A stretch of DNA of 64,000 nt from Streptomyces sp. NBC_01116 (GCF_041435495.1 NZ_CP108644.1:8479501-8543500), one strand, 5' to 3'; counted from the stretch's first letter, positions 42,812 through 50,266 are shown. Notes: generated by a model not told the origin, from the sequence alone. Numbers and translations are program-made.

Positions 42812-43741
42812 TCAGCGGCGGGGTAGCGCGTCGGCCACAGTGGTCTGGGAGTGGTCGATGGTGGTCCGCCCGTCCTCGATGTCCCACAGCGAGTTCTGCA
42901 GCAGCCGGGCCAGGGTCCAGCCTGCCGCGCGTTGGCGGTCCAGCCCGAGCGTCTCCGTCAGCAGGTCGAAGCGGCGTCGCACCGTCCGGGGAGCGTCCCC
43001 GGTAGTGCGGAGCTTCTCCCAGCCGCTGTCCAGTGCAGGCCACAGGTCGAAGCCCGGTTCGCCGACGAGAGGTTCGGGGTCGATGGCCAGCCACGGCTCA
43101 CGCTCGGCGGCGAGTACGTTGTCGTAGTGCAGGTCCCAATGCAGCATCCGGTCGCCGGGTTCGCCGGCCAACTCGGTGACCGCTGATGCCCAGCCCTGCA
43201 GTCGCCGCTGGTCCTCGGCGTCCGGTAGGGCGGCGACGGCCGCCGGTACGGACGCCAACATGTCGCCCGCCACGTCACCGAGGCCGCGCAGTCCCTCGGG
43301 CGCCGGGGCGGAGTGCAGCCGGGCCAAGAGTCCGGCCAAGAGGTTCATGGCCACGTCGTCGTCCTCGACGGAAGCCAGGGTGCGTGAGCCGTCCAGCCGT
43401 TCCAGCAACATGGTGCTGCTCTCCGGGTCGTGGTCGAGCAGCCGCACGATGCCGTTGCCGTTCCATGTCCGCAACCCGATCAGCGCGGCGGTGGTCTCCG
43501 CGCGGGGCATCTGGAGTTTGAGCGCGGCGCGGGTACCGTCCGTGCCCTTGCGGCGCACCGGCACCACCAACGACGCCTCGCCGGACCTGGTGCCGCCGTC
43601 GCGCTCCAGTTCCCATCGGTCGAGCAGCTCTGCCACCAATGAGGGCAGCCGTGCGATCCAGGTGCGTTGTTCTTCGTCCCCGCTTCTCGTGTACGACGCG
43701 ACCAGGGCTTCAGGGACGTCAAGATCCTGCGGCGAACTCAT
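42812..43741 (-). CDS. Aminoglycoside O-phosphotransferase, APH(6)/streptomycin kinase-like
   Basis: The 309-residue kinase belongs to the APH(6)/hydroxyurea phosphotransferase family. It has ALKLQMP (ATP-binding lysine), the catalytic-loop HWDLHYDNVLA and the metal-binding AIDPEPLVGEPGFDLWP, where DPEPLVG is specific to this family. Known members phosphorylate streptomycin at the 6-hydroxyl or inactivate hydroxyurea, but many chromosomal homologues have no proven resistance role. No streptomycin biosynthesis genes are in the window. The start is ATG 43741 with GGAGGTG-like sequence nearby on the complementary strand. Confidence 0.88.
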   Translation of the reverse strand: MSSPQDLDVPEALVASYTRSGDEEQRTWIARLPSLVAELLDRWELERDGGTRSGEASLVVPVRRKGTDGTRAALKLQMPRAETTAALIGLRTWNGNGIVRLLDHDPESSTMLLERLDGSRTLASVEDDDVAMNLLAGLLARLHSAPAPEGLRGLGDVAGDMLASVPAAVAALPDAEDQRRLQGWASAVTELAGEPGDRMLHWDLHYDNVLAAEREPWLAIDPEPLVGEPGFDLWPALDSGWEKLRTTGDAPRTVRRRFDLLTETLGLDRQRAAGWTLARLLQNSLWDIEDGRTTIDHSQTTVADALPRR

Positions 43742-43978
43742 GCGGAGGTGTCCTTATGAGAGTTGGGCTTCCGACCGCGACCACGGGTAGTGACGGCAGC
43801 CATGCGGCGGCTGCCGCGGGGTGTGGGTTCGCAGAAGGTGCGTTTGCGGAGCATTGGAGTTGCGCGCTTCGGCTTCGGTGTCGTGCGCGCGCGTCCACGT
43901 TGTGCGGACCTGCCGCCCGCATGCTCACACGCATTGCGGGAGTGGAGATTGTTTTCGGCCATTGGTGCGGGTTGTATT

Positions 43979-44002
43979 CTAAACCATACATCCGTTTTGT
44001 TA
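43979..44002. promoter_or_regulatory. ARE-like box upstream of the first GBL-receptor homologue
   Basis: AAACC at 43981-43985 and CGTTTTG at 43993-43999 form an imperfect dyad in an AT-rich pocket 65-88 bp before the TetR start. Spacing and the T-rich right half resemble autoregulatory elements bound by gamma-butyrolactone receptors. It is the weakest of the four boxes noted here. The rest of the gap 43742-44066 shows no gene. Confidence 0.4.
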
Positions 44003-44066
44003 GCGTGCTCGTTCTGTGTGCGGCAGGTGTGTTTGTTGGTTGGTGACCATCCCACGGAGCGGCAGT

Positions 44067-44792
44067 ATGGCCAAGCAGGACCGTGCGGTTCGCACGCGTC
44101 GGGAGTTGATTCGTTCGGCGGCGGAGGCTTTCGGACGCCAGGGTTTCGCTACGTCGTCGTTGTCGGAGATCAGTAGTGGGGCGGGGGTGAGTGCGGGGGC
44201 GTTGAACTTTCATTTTCCTACCAAGAGGGAGTTGGGGGAGGCGGTGGAGGAGGCGGCGGCGGAGGCGTTGCGGTGCATTGTCGCGAGCGCTCCTACGGGG
44301 CAGTCACCGCCTTTGCAGGTGCTGGTCGATGCGACGCATCTGCTGGCGCGGGGGCTGGAAGAGGATGTGGTGCTGCGTGCGGGATTCGGGCTGGGGAGTG
44401 ATGCGACGTGGAATGTGGATTCGGGGGCGAAGTTGTGGCTGGAGTGGCGGAGTTGGGTGAGAGGGGTGCTGTCGGCGGCGGGGGGCGAGGGGAATCTGGC
44501 AGCGGGGGTGGTGCTGGAGGATGCGGATGCTGCGGTGACTGCGGCCGTGGTGGGGTTCGAGGTCCTGGCGCGCGGTGATGCGCGGTGGCGTTCGCGTGGT
44601 GCGGTGACGCGGTTCTGGGATCTGATGCTGCCGGGGTTGTCGTCGGAGGCGGTCAGGGCGGAGCTGGATGCGGCGGGGCCGGGGGTGCCGGCCTGGGGGG
44701 ATGGGTGCCCCTGTGTGCTGGGTGCCGGTGCCGGAGAGGTTTGCGGTCGTGCCGGGGAGGGCGGTGGCGGGTCGGGCGGCTCAGGCATCTGA
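44067..44792 (+). CDS. GBL-receptor-like TetR-family regulator
   Basis: The 241-residue protein begins MAKQDRAVRTRRELIRSAAE, the signature start of the ArpA/ScbR receptor family, and continues with GFATSSLSEISSGAGVSAGALNFHFPTKRELG, the helix-turn-helix. It is longer than typical receptors because of a Gly-rich tail (GAGEVCGRAGEGGGGSGG). In the helix-turn-helix, ALNFHF replaces the usual ALYFHF. Codon use is odd for this genome: GTG, GCG, GGG and GAT dominate where neighbours prefer C-ending codons. It may be a pseudo-receptor responding to antibiotics or butenolides rather than to GBL. ARE-like boxes flank it. Confidence 0.85.
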   Translation: MAKQDRAVRTRRELIRSAAEAFGRQGFATSSLSEISSGAGVSAGALNFHFPTKRELGEAVEEAAAEALRCIVASAPTGQSPPLQVLVDATHLLARGLEEDVVLRAGFGLGSDATWNVDSGAKLWLEWRSWVRGVLSAAGGEGNLAAGVVLEDADAAVTAAVVGFEVLARGDARWRSRGAVTRFWDLMLPGLSSEAVRAELDAAGPGVPAWGDGCPCVLGAGAGEVCGRAGEGGGGSGGSGI

Positions 44793-44814
44793 AAACCGAT
44801 CGAAAGGTTTTTTT
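44791..44814. promoter_or_regulatory. ARE-like dyad at the end of the receptor gene
   Basis: AAAACCG and AGGTTTTTT (44792-44813) form an AT-rich dyad starting at the stop codon of the receptor gene. It is also the left limb of a larger inverted repeat, CTGAAAACCG (44789-44798) and CGGTTTTCAG (44841-44850). The T-run could alternatively make it a terminator. Confidence 0.4.
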
Positions 44815-45403
44815 ATCCGAGTTTCGTGTGGGTGGTTGAGCGGTTTTCAGTCAGGCTGATGCCGACTGGTGGGTGCGGGGCGGGCGGCGGGTTCGTGGGT
44901 GGATTGTCGGAGGCGTGGGCCGGGTCGAGGGTGTTCCGCTCCTTAAGGGCTGGGGTGTTGTCGTATTCGCAGGGTTCGTCGATGCTCCGCTCGCCTGGCA
45001 TGGTGAAGCCAGGAACGCCGTGATGGCCGCCCTGTCGTAAGGGTTCGTTGGCACGATTCTGTCTGTGACCGGGAGGCGGGCATCGAGGCGAACCGGCAGG
45101 CGGCGGAGCGTGCGGAGGATGGCTGTGCCGGGGCAGTTCCGGGCTCCTGTGGATGGGAGTGGGCGGCTGCGCTGCGGCGGAAGTCGCGCGACTTCGCCCG
45201 CTACAGGGCGGCCTGAGTTCCGGCTGCCGGTAGCCGCGGGGCAATGATCGCGGTCTGCCCTGCGGCCGGCGGGGGTCACCGGGGGAGCGCGGTCAGCGGC
45301 TGTGGGTGTGAGTGGCCTGCGGGGCTGGTGTGACAGGTTCTGCGGGTATTCGTGCTGGACGGCATAGTCCATGCCGTCGGCCGGCGCATGACATGCTGGC
45401 TCG
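44815..45403. other. Intergenic region without recognised gene
   Basis: About 590 bp, G/T-rich on the plus strand at its left end. It holds the right arm CGGTTTTCAG (44841-44850) of the inverted repeat described above. No frame has convincing start, ribosome-binding site and codon bias. The last 200 bp should contain the promoter for the small protein at 45404. Confidence 0.4.
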
Positions 45404-45889
45404 GTGTTCCTGAACGATCTCGTCAGCAGTGTCGGCCTGCGCCCGGTGGGCTATCAGTTCGCCACGGCCCAGGGCGATTGGCACGACGACAACTGGCTGG
45501 TCATCGATGGTGCGGTGATGTCTCCTGAGGGAAGCTGGGTCTTCGCCGATCCGTGTTTGCTCACCGATGAAGCTCAGCAGGTGGCGGCGTGGCTGCGCGC
45601 GGTGGCGGCGGGGACGGTGGCCGTGTCCGAGCCCGATTCCGGAGGTGAGCTGTCGCCGGACACGTGGTTCACCGAGCCGGTGGTGGCTTTCAGCCTCGCG
45701 GGTCGAAGCGAGAGCGGGACCTCGGTGATCCGCGTTCATCTGTCCCTGGAGGCGGCGCCCCCGTGGCAGCGAGGTGACGACGGGGCTGACATCTACCAGT
45801 ACGTCCTGGAAGTGACGATGGACGCCGCGGCGCTGCTTCACGCGGCTGACCAGTGGGACCTCTCTCTGGTGTCCTTCCCGCCCCGCTGA
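45404..45889 (+). CDS. WapI-family immunity-like protein
   Basis: The 161-residue cytoplasmic protein starts at GTG 45404. It has the pattern LRPVGYQFATAQGDWHDDNWLVIDGAV, GSWVFADPCLLTDEAQQVAAWLRAVAAG and FTEPVVAFSLAGR, which I recognise from the WapI-type immunity family common in Streptomyces. Such proteins protect against contact-dependent toxins, but many are orphan copies or have other roles. No toxin gene is adjacent. Downstream is a junction with insertion-sequence debris, so a toxin partner may have been lost. Confidence 0.6.
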   Translation: MFLNDLVSSVGLRPVGYQFATAQGDWHDDNWLVIDGAVMSPEGSWVFADPCLLTDEAQQVAAWLRAVAAGTVAVSEPDSGGELSPDTWFTEPVVAFSLAGRSESGTSVIRVHLSLEAAPPWQRGDDGADIYQYVLEVTMDAAALLHAADQWDLSLVSFPPR

Positions 45890-45930
45890 TCACCTTTCCT
45901 GTGCGAAGGCCTGACTCAGCGTCGGAGCCC

Positions 45931-45967
45931 AAGTGGGGCCAGAGCTACTCGTTCAAGTGGGGCCAGA
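45931..45967. repeat. Direct repeat AAGTGGGGCCAGA, two copies
   Basis: Identical 13-bp copies at 45931-45943 and 45955-45967 are 24 bp apart, between the WapI-like gene and the transposase remnant. Multiple direct repeats near an end are typical of some insertion sequences such as IS21 relatives; here they may be the scar of one. Nothing else in this gap was recognised. Confidence 0.45.
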
Positions 45968-46051
45968 ACCGCCAGGCGAAAGCAGTCACTCGGAACGGCT
46001 GGCACCGGTATAACCGGGTTGCCCCCGACGGCCGTTGAAGTTGTGTGACAC

Positions 46052-46240
46052 ATGCCGACGAGCACGCCGAGGCCTGCCGGGTTGCGTATCAGTGCCGTCT
46101 ACCGTCCGCTGCTGGCGCGACGAGCTGATCGGACTGCGGGCCGCCCCGGGAAACGCGCCTGGACCGTGCGTGCTCACAAGGAAGGTCGTCAGGCAGGGCG
46201 GGAGGTGGTCCTGATCGACGGCACCCTCATCCGCGCCTAG
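46052..46240 (+). pseudogene. IS5-family (DDE_Tnp_4 type) transposase, left fragment
   Basis: The C-terminal part of this 62-codon frame, RAHKEGRQAGREVVLIDGTLIRA, is the region of the first catalytic Asp (LIDGT) of a helix-turn-helix/DDE_Tnp_4 transposase. It stops at TAG 46238-46240, where a second element begins. The matching continuation RRTGKAGR resumes at 47686. The fragment therefore belongs to an older insertion sequence split by the element 46241-47682. The N-terminal domain is also missing or too decayed to recognise. Confidence 0.75.
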
Positions 46241-47682
46241 AGCACGTCTCCTTGATCCGCTTGCCGGTTGATCGGACATGTCCGTCCGATTAGTGATCAC
46301 TGATGCGATGTGGGACCGGATCAAGCCGTTGATGCCTGCCGATCCGGTCCACGGTCGACGGTGGGCCGATCACCGTCGCACCCTGGAAGCCATCGTGTGG
46401 AAGTACCGCACAGGCTCGCCTTGGCGGGACCTGCCAAAGGAGCTCGGCTCATTCCAGACCGGTCACGAACGGCTGCTCAGGTGGGCCGTGGACGGCACCT
46501 GGGAACGCATCCTCGCCGCGGTTCCGGCATCAGCAGACGCTGATGCCGACATCTGCTGGACCGTGTCAGTGGACTCCACCGTCTGCCGGGCCCACCAGCA
46601 CGCCGCCAGGGCCAGAAGAAGGGGGGCGCCCGATCGGGCTGAGCCCGACGATCACGCGCTTGGTCGCTCCCGCGGCGGCCTGAGCACGAAGGTTCACCTC
46701 GCCAGCGACAGCCATGCGCGCCCTTTGACCCTCCGCGTCACCGCGGGTCAGGCAGGCGACGCACCGGCCTTCGAGGCCGTCATGGCCGGTATCCGAGTTC
46801 CGCGAAGCGGGCCGGGAAGAGCGAGAACCCGACCGGACACCGTTCTGGCGGACCGCGCGTATTCGTCACGCGCGATCCGGAAGCATCTCCGCCAACGCGG
46901 GATCCGCGCTGTCATTCCCCAGCCGTCCGACCAGATTGGCCACTGCCGGCGCCGAGGCCGTTTAGGTGGCCGACCGCCTGCCTTCGACGCCGAGGCGTAC
47001 GAGCAGCGCAACGCGGTCGAGCGATACATCAGCCGGCTCAAGCAGTGGCGGGGGCCGGCCATGCGAACGGACAAACTCGCCATCGCCTACGGGGCAGCGC
47101 TCTACCTTGCCGCCATCCTCATCTGGGTCCGGGCGTAGGGGCGTCGGGCTGCATAATTTGGAGAGGCACGTCCTCGGCCCAGCGTGGCAGCGTGCGGCAA
47201 TGGCCTTTCGACACCCCGACGGCGACTACGCGATCACCGCGATGTACTCCGTGCCCGATGACGCCTGGTATCTGGAACTGGACCTCGTGGCCGGGCAACG
47301 GACTCTCGTGACCGCAATCGTCCCCGACGAGGATCCGGCACGGGAACCCACGGTGTGCTTCAACGCGAATGCAGGACACACTGACGTCCCATACAAGGTC
47401 ATGCGCTGGTTCATGCACCAGGTCGATGAAGAGATCCGTACCTCTCGTGCCTGGATGCGGCTGAGACCGGAGCTCGTCGAGATCATCTACCAACTCCGTC
47501 AGGAGCACATGGGCGCCATCGACGATGACGACTTTCCCCAGGTACTGGCGGACGTGCGCACCACGGTCCCCGAGGAAGACCTCTCCGACTTTCTAGAAGC
47601 CGCCTTCGGGCGGAATCCTGAGGGCACCACCACGAACCACCCGCAAACGCCCCAGCCTGTAGACGGTCAGGGTGACAGGCCT
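46241..47682. mobile_element. IS5-family insertion element, 1442 bp, possibly with a passenger gene
   Basis: The element interrupts another transposase and is bounded by TAG on both sides (46238-46240 and 47683-47685), a 3-bp target duplication. The ends are imperfect inverted repeats: AGCACGTCTCCTTGATCC on the left and, read inward from the right, AGGCCTGTCACCCTGACCG, alignable with one gap. It encodes an intact DDE transposase (46278-47138) and a second open frame (47200-47685) unrelated to transposition. Because the two flanks are the two halves of one gene, everything between must have arrived by insertion, in one step or successive ones. Confidence 0.65.
46278..47138 (+). CDS. IS5-family transposase, complete
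   Basis: The 286-residue single-frame transposase has an N-terminal DUF4096-type segment (WDRIKPLMPADPVHGRRWADHR, then WKYRTGSPWRDLPKELGSF). The DDE domain has D99 in VSVDSTV, the second Asp in TVLADRAYSS and Glu in NAVERYISRLKQW. Related elements often need a programmed frameshift to join two frames; here they are fused. It contains a TTA leucine codon (46290-46292, codon 5), so translation would require the bldA tRNA. No lesion was seen, so the element may still be active. Confidence 0.9.
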   Translation: MSVRLVITDAMWDRIKPLMPADPVHGRRWADHRRTLEAIVWKYRTGSPWRDLPKELGSFQTGHERLLRWAVDGTWERILAAVPASADADADICWTVSVDSTVCRAHQHAARARRRGAPDRAEPDDHALGRSRGGLSTKVHLASDSHARPLTLRVTAGQAGDAPAFEAVMAGIRVPRSGPGRARTRPDTVLADRAYSSRAIRKHLRQRGIRAVIPQPSDQIGHCRRRGRLGGRPPAFDAEAYEQRNAVERYISRLKQWRGPAMRTDKLAIAYGAALYLAAILIWVRA

Positions 47683-47685
47683 TAG
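47200..47685 (+). CDS. Hypothetical protein inside the IS element
   Basis: The 161-residue acidic protein (from ATG 47200) begins AFRHPDGDYAITAMYSVPDD and includes REPTVCFNANAGHTDVPYKV and DDDDFPQVLADVRTTVPEED. I do not recognise a family. There are no membrane segments or catalytic motifs. The frame is open upstream through HNLERHVLGPAWQRAAM, which also looks coding, so the natural 5' end may have been lost against the transposase gene. The stop codon is the TAG of the target duplication itself. It could be a passenger gene of the IS or a truncated host gene captured with it. Confidence 0.55.
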   Translation: MAFRHPDGDYAITAMYSVPDDAWYLELDLVAGQRTLVTAIVPDEDPAREPTVCFNANAGHTDVPYKVMRWFMHQVDEEIRTSRAWMRLRPELVEIIYQLRQEHMGAIDDDDFPQVLADVRTTVPEEDLSDFLEAAFGRNPEGTTTNHPQTPQPVDGQGDRP

Positions 47686-48113
47686 CGCCGCACCGGCAAG
47701 GCCGGCCGGGGAACTGCTCCGGCAAGCACCGTGGCCACGCCTGCAGTTCCTCGCCCTGACCTACGAGAACGGTCGCCCGATGTGCATATCCGCACCTCCC
47801 GGGTCCTCGGGGCCGGACCCACGACATCACCGCCGCCCGCCACGACCGCATCCTGGCCTGCCTGCGCGCCGCCGGCCTCGGGGCGTCGGCCGACCTCGGT
47901 TTCCGCAGACTGGACAACGGCATCCCCGCCCCGGTGATCGTCCTCGGCTGCACCGCCGGCCGCACCTACAAGATCACCTCGGTCGCGAAGGAGGCCGACC
48001 GCGCCCTCGCCTCAATCCCGGAGGAACAGCAACTCCTGCTTCGTATATGCGAGATCGTCCGCAGCGGACGTCTTTGGGTCTTGCTGCCTCTGCGAGGAGC
48101 GCAATCCGAGTGA
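47686..48113 (+). pseudogene. IS5-family (DDE_Tnp_4 type) transposase, right fragment
   Basis: Read in three frames this region gives, in order, RRTGKAGR, GNCSGKHRGH, QFLALTYENGRPMCISA and RTHDITAARHDRILACLRAAGLG...ADLGFRRLDN, the consecutive motifs of a DDE_Tnp_4 transposase. At least three frameshifts separate them, near 47709, 47733 and 47800. It continues the left fragment that ends at 46240. The last 40 codons no longer resemble the family and end at TGA 48111-48113. Confidence 0.75.
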
Positions 48114-48513
48114 TCCCGTGTGCTGGCCACGGCCAAGTCAATCGCGCTAGGTGACCGACTCGCGGAACGTGTGCCAGGCTCTCTGAACTCCCCGCCGCAG
48201 ATACCGGGGGCCGGGCGGGGGTGCACCGCTCTATGGTCCGGAGGTTCGCGGCGTTTGGTGGGGTGGGATTTCGGGTGTGCTGTGTTGGGATCCCTGTGGC
48301 GGTCGCTGTAGCTGATGAGAGTGTGTCAGGGGTAGGTGCCTGAGCGTTTGGCGTGGAAGGCGATAGGTCCCGGGCCGTGGTCGACTGGGTGGTCGTATGG
48401 AAGGGTGTTGGGCGTGTCGTTGCGCAGTTTGCCGGCGGTGGGTGTGCGGTAGGTCGATGGGGGCGGTGTGGAGCGACACAGGGTTGGGACGTCCCACCGT
48501 GCTCAGTCGACGG
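48114..48513. other. Non-coding region behind the AfsA relic
   Basis: A 400-bp stretch, strongly G/T-rich on the plus strand. It lies where the second half of an AfsA-type gene would be expected (minus strand), but no frame shows convincing homology, so that half is deleted or decayed beyond recognition. No promoter or RNA gene was recognised. Confidence 0.4.
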
Positions 48514-49036
48514 TCAGAGGCAGATGGACGCCTTCGGGGCGCAGAAGCCGGGTGTGGCACGGTAGTTGAAGGTGTAGAGCAGGGTCTGGCGGGCCGGCGG
48601 GGCGCCGTACTTGGAGTGGGCGACGACTAGGGCGTGTTTCGAAAGTAGCGCCGTCCGCCCGGAGGGCGGGCTCGGCGGCGTCTGGTGCGTGCGATCGCAA
48701 GGCGGAGGGTCGCCCCGATACTGGATGTATCGGGGTGATCCCGGCAACGCGGCGAGCGTGCGTGCCAGGCGTCGCCGAGCAGGCGGGACTTTCGAAACAC
48801 GCCCTAGTTCGGCCTGCCGGATGGTCGAGGTGATGAGGCCTGAGTCGTAGGCGCTGTCGTCGGTGCGTGCGGGCCACAGGGCGGTGAGGCAGAACGCGTC
48901 GGGCTCCCGCTGGGGCCAGCTTCCTACGAGAACCCTGTCCTGGTGGCGGAGGTGTGTGCACCTCTAGGGTGTCGCGGGTCCTGGGCCGTCGGTGCTGGTA
49001 TGCGGAGCGGTCAGACAGGAAGTTGTTTCGGACATG
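48514..49036 (-). pseudogene. AfsA-family gamma-butyrolactone synthase relic, split by a MITE
   Basis: Starting at ATG 49036, a minus-strand frame reads MSETTSC..., meets a TAG near 48963, then continues in frame with DRVLVGSWPQREPDAFCLTA, ALWPARTDD and STIRQAEL. It is interrupted by the MITE at 48631-48803 and resumes at VVAHSKYGAPPARQTLLYTF, ending at 48514. WP...TIRQ...AHxxFGxP followed by an aromatic strand is the first hot-dog domain of AfsA/ScbA proteins, which condense a beta-keto acyl chain with dihydroxyacetone phosphate. Removing the MITE and one CTAG copy restores QAEL-VVAHS exactly. The second domain is missing. It is divergent from a GBL receptor gene, the classic scbA/scbR arrangement. 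Confidence 0.75.
48631..48803. mobile_element. 173-bp fold-back MITE with CTAG target duplication
   Basis: Terminal inverted repeats GGCGTGTTTCGAAAGT and ACTTTCGAAACACGCC are perfect over 16 bp, and CTAG flanks both ends (48627-48630, 48804-48807). The centre is a perfect CCCCGATAC/GTATCGGGG hairpin (48713-48735), and the intervening arms are themselves imperfect inverted copies, so nearly the whole element folds back. It has no coding capacity. CTAG specificity fits mobilisation by an IS5-family transposase; the intact IS at 46278 has different ends and is not the obvious parent. Confidence 0.88.
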
Positions 49037-49082
49037 ATGGGCCCGCGCGATGTGAAAACTTGAGACGGAGTCGCGCTGGTAG

Positions 49083-49106
49083 AATACCGATCCACCGGTC
49101 TTTTTC
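49083..49106. promoter_or_regulatory. ARE-like box between AfsA relic and GBL receptor gene
   Basis: AATACCGATCCACCGGTCTT (49083-49102) is an ACCG/CGGT dyad with a T-rich right shoulder, resembling autoregulatory elements bound by butyrolactone receptors. It lies 27-50 bp before the receptor start and 47 bp from the AfsA relic start, as expected for an operator shared by a divergent receptor/synthase pair. Confidence 0.65.
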
Positions 49107-49132
49107 AATCGCAGGCAAAGGCCAGGTCGAGT

Positions 49133-49786
49133 GTGGGGAATCAGTTGGCGAGACAGGAACGTGCAGTCCGAACGCGCAGAGTCTTCCTGGAAGCGGCTGC
49201 GGAAGTCTTCAACGAGTTCGGTTACGGGGCCGCGTCCATTTCCATGATCCTTGAGCGGTCCCAACTCACGCGGGGCGCGCTGTACTTCCATTTCACGTCG
49301 AAGGAAGAGCTGGCGCGGGGGGTGCTGGCCGAGGCGGTGACGACGGACGGTGTCGCCCCGCAGGCGCTCAAGGTCCAGGAGTGGATCGACGCCGCGCTCG
49401 TCCTGGCACACCGGCTGCCCGGCGAGCCGCTGCTCAGCGCCTCGGTCAGGCTGTCCGTCGATCCGCGGGCCAGGGATCTTTTCGGCACTCCCTGGCCGGG
49501 ATGGACCGAGCTGGGGACGCAGTTGCTCACTGAAGCGAAGCAGCGCGGCGAGCTGCAGGTGCACGTCGAACCTCGGGTCGCGGCACGGCTGTTCGTGGGT
49601 GCGTGGACCGGTGTGCAGATGGTGTCCGAAGCGCTGCCCGATAGCCCCGGACTGTCGACCGAGATATCGGAACTCTTCCATCTCATCCTGCCGAACCTGG
49701 TGACTCCGGGGGTGCTGGCGAAGCTGGACCTGTCGCCGTACAGGGCCGAGCGCCTGTTGGTGGACTTCCGGGCGGCCGGTGGCTGA
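49133..49786 (+). CDS. Gamma-butyrolactone receptor, TetR family (ScbR/ArpA-like)
   Basis: The product is 217 residues from GTG 49133; a TTG at 49145 behind GGGGAA would give the more typical N-terminus MARQERAVRTRRVFLEAAAE. The helix-turn-helix FGYGAASISMILERSQLTRGALYFHFTSKEELA closely follows the ScbR/ArpA pattern, and the C-terminal domain contains the conserved LFVGAWTGVQMVSEAL region around the ligand pocket. The protein should repress targets through ARE boxes until butyrolactone binds. The divergent synthase gene is destroyed, so an endogenous ligand would have to come from elsewhere. Confidence 0.9.
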   Translation: MGNQLARQERAVRTRRVFLEAAAEVFNEFGYGAASISMILERSQLTRGALYFHFTSKEELARGVLAEAVTTDGVAPQALKVQEWIDAALVLAHRLPGEPLLSASVRLSVDPRARDLFGTPWPGWTELGTQLLTEAKQRGELQVHVEPRVAARLFVGAWTGVQMVSEALPDSPGLSTEISELFHLILPNLVTPGVLAKLDLSPYRAERLLVDFRAAGG

Positions 49787-50242
49787 CGCGGACCCGAATG
49801 GGCGTTGGATCGGGCCGGCTATTCCGCCCGCTCCGCCGATACTCCCCGGCGCCGGAGTGCCCGCCTGTCGTCCGCGGAGCCGGGGGCGCAGTTGGTAGCC
49901 GGTGACAGAGGGCGGTGGCCGGTCGGCGCCACGGGCTTCTCGTCGACCGGTCCGCAGCGGCCGGTCTGCCTTCTGGACACCGCCGCACAGGACTCAGCCC
50001 CCGCACCTACGCCTGCACCCGCACGCGCGCACCCTTGGACCCGTGCCCGCCCCTGTGTCTGACCCGGTGTCCGATCGGGCGCGGGGGGTGCGGGACATCG
50101 AGGCGCGTTCCCTCAGCGGCCGGCGCTGCCGGACCGCGCCGCGATCCGGCACCCGTGTTCACCGCTGTGCTCGCGAAAGGGGGGAGCGTCGGCCGGGGAG
50201 GACGCGGTCCCTGACGGATGGGCCGGTGACTCAGCACCCAGA
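49787..50242. other. Intergenic region without recognised gene
   Basis: About 456 bp after the GBL receptor. Open frames here have no start with a ribosome-binding site and no family resemblance. A tRNA-D-arm-like string at about 49884-49900 is not followed by a T-arm. Nothing else was recognised. Confidence 0.4.
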
Positions 50243-50266
50243 AATATACCTGCCGAACGGTATATT
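50243..50266. promoter_or_regulatory. ARE-like perfect dyad
   Basis: AATATACC (50243-50250) and GGTATATT (50259-50266) form a perfect 8-bp inverted repeat around TGCCGAAC. AT-rich flanks with ACC/GGT inner borders resemble GBL-receptor operators. It is the most symmetrical of the boxes here, yet no intact gene follows for about 700 bp, so its target may be lost or small. Confidence 0.6.

Noticed and set aside
42721..43186. Plus-strand frames across the aminoglycoside phosphotransferase
   Set aside because: Shadows of the minus-strand kinase, which has all catalytic motifs.
46241..47682. The IS5 element as parent of the MITE at 48631
   Set aside because: Its terminal sequences (AGCACGTCTCC and AGGCCTGTCACC) do not match the MITE ends GGCGTGTTTCGAAAGT, and its target duplication is TAG rather than CTAG.
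49881..49960. tRNA-like string GGGCGCAGTTGGTAGCC
   Set aside because: Resembles a D-arm, but no anticodon arm, no GTTCGAxTC T-arm and no acceptor pairing follow within 90 bases.
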